From Saprospiraceae bacterium (lineage in GTDB: Bacteria; Bacteroidota; Bacteroidia; Bacteroidales; JAIPBB01), in contig JAIPBB010000257.1 of assembly GCA_021739805.1 (NCBI GenBank), positions 1 through 7,850 on the forward strand: a DNA stretch of 7,850 bases, written 5' to 3'. The notes beneath the pieces were generated by a model. It was not told the DNA's origin. It was given only the letters and a program-made list of their open reading frames with translations, and made no database searches. Of the stretch, positions 5,701 to 7,850 are shown in pieces; position 1 is the stretch's first letter, and every line of letters starts with the position of its first letter. The position numbers and the translations under genes are program-made.

Positions 5701-7850
5701 AGTTTTTTGTCAGGGCGATTCTGTTCTTTTAGATGCTGTGGGAAGTACCGGAAACACTTATCAATGGAAAAGTTATGGCATAAATATTCCTTCTGCTTCT
5801 GATTCATTTCATTATGTTTATCAAACAGGAAATTTCTCTTTGGTTACAAGCAATTCTTATAATTGCTCAACAGAATCAAGTGCTCAACAAATAACAGTGA
5901 ATACTAGCCCCGGGGCTTCCATCCTACCCTTAAGTTCTACCACATTCTGCTATGGCGATTCTGTGAAGTTACAGGCAAATATCGGAACGGGTCTAACATA
6001 CCAATGGTTTAAAAACAGTGTTTTGCTAAGTGGAGCAACAAGCTCACAATTTGTAGTTTATAATTCGGGTGCTTATACTGTTGAAGTCAGCAATGCTGCA
6101 AATTGTTCATCATTATCGGCTGCAGCCAATGTTACAGTTTACGCTGTTCCTACTGCTTCATTTAGTATGCAAAGTATTGCTTGTAAATCAGATACTGTTA
6201 CAATAACATATAACGGGACCGGCTCTTCCGGAGCGTTTTATAACTGGAACTTTCATGGTGGTATAGTTACCTCCGGAACGGGTCAGGGTCCTTTTAAAGT
6301 AATCTGGAATTCTGCAGGTTTTAAAAATGTTAGCCTTTCAGTAAATGAAAATGGATGCGTTTCACCTTTGATTTCTCATACTATTGAAATTAAATCTATT
6401 ACAGCCAATATCACAGCACCAAACACAACAGTTTGTGCAGGGGATTCTGTTTTTCTTTATGCAAATTCAGGACAAAATCTGACCTATCAATGGTATCAGG
6501 GCGGATTACCTGTTGTGGGTGAAACAAATGCTTATATGGCGGCTACAACTTCAGGTTTATATAAAGTTTTAGTTACTAATTCAGTTGTAGGTTGTTCGCA
6601 ATTTTCATCGAATATTCAGGTGAATGTTTATCCAACTAATTTTAACCTGGATTTTGCTGCCACTCCTACTTCATTTTCACAACCACCTTTTAATGTTGTT
6701 TTCACAAACTCTACTCCGAATATGAATAATTATTTATTCTTATGGGATTTTGGTGATGCTACTTCATCATCATTCTATCAGCCTTTCCATCAATATTTAT
6801 ATAATGGAAATTATACTGTAAGTCTTTATGCTGAAAACTCAATTACCGGTTGTAGAGATACTTTAGTGAAAACAAGCTATGTTTCATGTGCCGGAGGTGC
6901 TCCGAATCCCTGTAATATTACCGCAGCAATCACTCCTGCAGGGCCTGCTACAATCTGTTTTAACGATAGTATTATGCTTACTGCAAGTTCGGGAACTAAT
7001 TACACTTATCAATGGACTTATAATGGAGTAATTCTTCCCGGAGCTGACAGCATAATTTTTTATGCTAAGCATAATGGAACTTACAGAGTAATTATCACCG
7101 ACCCTCTTTGTTCTCAGACATCTCCACCTTTCGTATTGAATCATTATCCTTCGGTACTTCCTATTATTCAAGTTAATGGTGCAATATTACCTTGTACAAA
7201 TGATAGTTTGGAGTTATTACTGGGAAGCTATTACAATAATTATTTGTGGTCAACAAATGAGACATCTAATAGTATTTGGGTTAGTCAAACTGGTTATTAT
7301 ACTGTAACTGTAACCGACAATTATAATTGTGTGATTCCTTCACCGGTTTACACTGTTAATACTTCGTTTCTTCAACCTCCGGAAGTTTGCATAGTTGGCG
7401 TTGACACTAATAATCATAATAGAGTTATTTGGGAAAAACCACCAACAACTTTAATTGATTCATTCTTTATTTACAGAGAAGGAACAATTACGGGGCAATA
7501 TGATAAAATTGGAACACTTCCTTATAATGCTCCGGGAATTTTCTCCGATATTAACTCAAATCCACAAGTCAGAGCATACAGATATAAGTTGGCAGCAAAA
7601 GACACCTGTGGTGGACAAACCCTGCTTAGCGATTATCATAAGTCCATTCATCTTACAATAAATGCAGGTTTGAATGGAGCATGGAATCTAATCTGGGATG
7701 GATATGTCGGGTTTCCTTTTGGTTCGTATATAATTTATCGGGGAGTAACAACTTCTAATATGACTTTGTTAACTCAACTTCCAAGTACTTTGAGTTCATA
7801 TACTGATTTGAATCCACCAACTGGAACTATTTATTACCAAATAGAAGTTC
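2762..7850 (+). CDS. Giant modular secreted surface protein (Ig-like/PKD/FN3), C-terminus beyond window
   Basis: The frame is open for 1696 codons with no stop and runs off the right edge. Residues 1-19 are a signal peptide (MKKIIIILGFLIIALSLSA, cleavage before Gln20). Then come four 75-residue EYFFDxDPGFGNG repeats (about 27-316); a PKD-like domain (317-407, with YQWKLEPAEAGTI and TINWSSTYVGDAELSV); nine Ig-like domains of the CHU_C-associated type, 80 residues each (408-1127); a PKD-like domain (1128-1210, YNWNFHGG and SGTGQGPFKVIW); an Ig-like domain (about 1211-1293); a PKD domain with WDFGD at 1328-1332; two Ig-like domains (about 1384-1463 and 1464-1535); and two FN3-like domains (about 1536-1631 and 1632 onward, FFIYREG and YIIYRGV). 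It is probably a type IX secreted adhesin or matrix protein; the expected C-terminal sorting domain would lie downstream and is not seen. It has no Shine-Dalgarno sequence and is probably co-transcribed with the beta-helix gene 37 bases upstream. The ligand is unknown. Confidence 0.93.
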   Translation, partial: MKKIIIILGFLIIALSLSAQNNLIQGEYFFDTDPGFGNGTPLSFTQNDTVNLDFNVNISSLSCGFHNLFVRFKDTANRWSIYESVTFFVESVGNPTQLVQGEYFFDTDPGFGNATPLTFTANDTLDLNLNINTSSLSNGFHNVFIRFRNSKGLWGLYDSYTIYNEGLVTSTHITELEYFFDNDPGFGNGTPINISSNDTLDLNLNISTSGLSNGFHNVFYRAKDNRNIWSIYESYTIYIEGKGKSTQISEIEYFIDNDPGFGNGISIPITQADTIDNIYNEIISGITEGYHRIYIRTKDNTGRWSIFDGLHFEIDSCTRPAPPTTPIGDTNVCYNIVDYQYRIDTAVFADVYQWKLEPAEAGTIVVTDTLATINWSSTYVGDAELSVRAYNDCDTSGYCEPLLIHIYPLPTTTVTSYGNLSFCPGSNVDLVAYNGLGFTYRWFNTGTLIPNATNSLFTATLSGDYTTEITTYYGCVDTSTATTITVYTLPSASITSSGPTSFCMGASVTLNANTGAGLSYIWKKNGNVISGQIGASILVTDAGTYLVEITNSNNCSTVSSPINISVNPIPNAAITPGGATTFCQGGILALNATLGSGYTYEWLNNGSTVTGVTTSAYNVSQSGSYQVVITSTNQCSDTSSAQAIIVKPIPSATITASGPTSFCLGGSVTLNANTGTGLSYIWKKNGNIMTGETGASILVTDAGTYLVEITNSNSCTSVSSPINISVNPIPNAAITPGGATTFCQGGIVILNGTLGSGYTYEWLNNGSTVSGVTSSVYNVSQSGSYKVVITSTNQCSDTSSAQTVTVNPIPSATITASGPTSFCIGGSVTLNTTTGTGLTYIWKKNGNVISGQTSSSIVVSDAGNYLVEISNSYSCTTVSNIIVVAVNPIPNATITVGGASTICQGDVLQLYGTSGTGYSYQWLNNGSPISGSTALFHTITQSGSYQVVVTSASLCSDTSSVQAVTVNPAPTSAFSLVGSSVFCQGDSVLLDAVGSTGNTYQWKSYGINIPSASDSFHYVYQTGNFSLVTSNSYNCSTESSAQQITVNTSPGASILPLSSTTFCYGDSVKLQANIGTGLTYQWFKNSVLLSGATSSQFVVYNSGAYTVEVSNAANCSSLSAAANVTVYAVPTASFSMQSIACKSDTVTITYNGTGSSGAFYNWNFHGGIVTSGTGQGPFKVIWNSAGFKNVSLSVNENGCVSPLISHTIEIKSITANITAPNTTVCAGDSVFLYANSGQNLTYQWYQGGLPVVGETNAYMAATTSGLYKVLVTNSVVGCSQFSSNIQVNVYPTNFNLDFAATPTSFSQPPFNVVFTNSTPNMNNYLFLWDFGDATSSSFYQPFHQYLYNGNYTVSLYAENSITGCRDTLVKTSYVSCAGGAPNPCNITAAITPAGPATICFNDSIMLTASSGTNYTYQWTYNGVILPGADSIIFYAKHNGTYRVIITDPLCSQTSPPFVLNHYPSVLPIIQVNGAILPCTNDSLELLLGSYYNNYLWSTNETSNSIWVSQTGYYTVTVTDNYNCVIPSPVYTVNTSFLQPPEVCIVGVDTNNHNRVIWEKPPTTLIDSFFIYREGTITGQYDKIGTLPYNAPGIFSDINSNPQVRAYRYKLAAKDTCGGQTLLSDYHKSIHLTINAGLNGAWNLIWDGYVGFPFGSYIIYRGVTTSNMTLLTQLPSTLSSYTDLNPPTGTIYYQIEV
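2840..3709 (+). repeat. Four in-frame 225-bp repeats (75-residue EYFFDxDPGFGNG units)
   Basis: The Glu codon of the (G/L/I)EYFxDxDPGFGNG motif lies at 2840, 3065, 3290 and 3515, an exact 225-base (75-codon) spacing. Each unit runs EYFxDxDPGFGNG, an NDTLDLNLNI-like strand, LSxGFHNxFxRxKD, then an xxWSIYES-like strand. Units 2 and 3 share 3140-3189 and 3365-3414 with only two mismatches in 50 bases. Unit 4 (YFIDNDPGFGNG, EGYHRIYIRTKDNTGRWSIFD) is the most diverged and runs into the PKD-like domain. The Asp-rich DxDPGxGxG turn could bind a metal ion, but that is inference. I recall similar repeats near the N-termini of other large Bacteroidota secreted proteins but cannot give a family name. Confidence 0.85.
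3983..6142 (+). repeat. Nine tandem 240-bp units encoding 80-residue Ig-like domains
   Basis: The first Cys codon of each domain lies at 4028, 4268, 4508, 4748, 4988, 5228, 5468, 5708 and 5948, an exact 240-base step eight times in a row. A unit reads PxPxATIT, FCxGGxVxLNA, GxxYxWxxNG, SGxYxVxIT, then a second Cys 52 residues after the first, and SSxxxxVxVN. The two Cys could form an intradomain disulfide. Units 2 to 7 alternate two subtypes: YIWKKNGN units (2, 4, 6) and Y(E/Q)WLNNGS units (3, 5, 7), so the duplicated cassette is a 480-base pair of domains. By hand count 4261-4740 and 4741-5220 differ at about 80 of 480 positions with no gaps. Units 1, 8 and 9 are more diverged. The fold assignment is Ig-like, CHU_C-associated type, from family knowledge. 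Confidence 0.9.

Noticed and set aside
6884..7661. Antisense frame at 6884-7171 and + frame at 7455-7661 inside the giant gene
   Set aside because: Both lie within Ig-like and FN3-like coding sequence whose reading frame is well supported; their translations show no family features.

Overview
The window is AT-rich (roughly one third G+C by eye) and reads as an accessory or surface-protein region of a member of the Bacteroidota, probably an uncultured environmental lineage. The evidence is the lack of Shine-Dalgarno sequences before the start codons, MKKLTFL/MKKIIII-type signal peptides, a lipoprotein, a secreted parallel beta-helix protein, and a giant protein built of Bacteroidota-type Ig-like (CHU_C-associated type), PKD-like and fibronectin-III-like modules. 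All genes lie on the + strand.

Layout. Bases 1-318 hold no supported gene: first an AT-rich stretch, then a G/A-rich GAG-type repeat tract that ends in AACAATTTAAC repeats just before gene 1. Gene 1 (319-1416) is a 365-residue predicted lipoprotein. It appears to contain two copies of a module that resembles, remotely, the type IX secretion / gliding protein GldN (PorN). Bases 1417-1677 carry a second, longer copy of the same repeat leader. Gene 2 (1678-2724) is a secreted right-handed parallel beta-helix protein. After a 37-base gap containing a hairpin comes gene 3 (2762 to beyond 7850), an open frame of 1696 codons with no stop inside the window. Gene 3 fills two thirds of the window.

Gene 3 encodes a signal peptide, four 75-residue EYFFDxDPGFGNG repeats, a PKD-like domain, nine Ig-like domains of exactly 80 residues each, a second PKD-like domain, another Ig-like domain, a classical PKD domain with WDFGD, two more Ig-like domains and two fibronectin-III-like domains. 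Its C-terminus, where a type IX sorting domain would be expected, lies outside the window.

How they fit together: genes 2 and 3 are close enough to be co-transcribed and both products are predicted to be exported, so an envelope or cell-surface (adhesive or matrix) role is the most economical reading. Gene 1 has its own leader and may be independent. I see no RNA gene, mobile-element gene, CRISPR array or defence system. The points most worth a second look are the in-frame tandem duplication history of gene 3, the repeat leader shared by genes 1 and 2, and the duplicated GldN-like fold proposed for gene 1.
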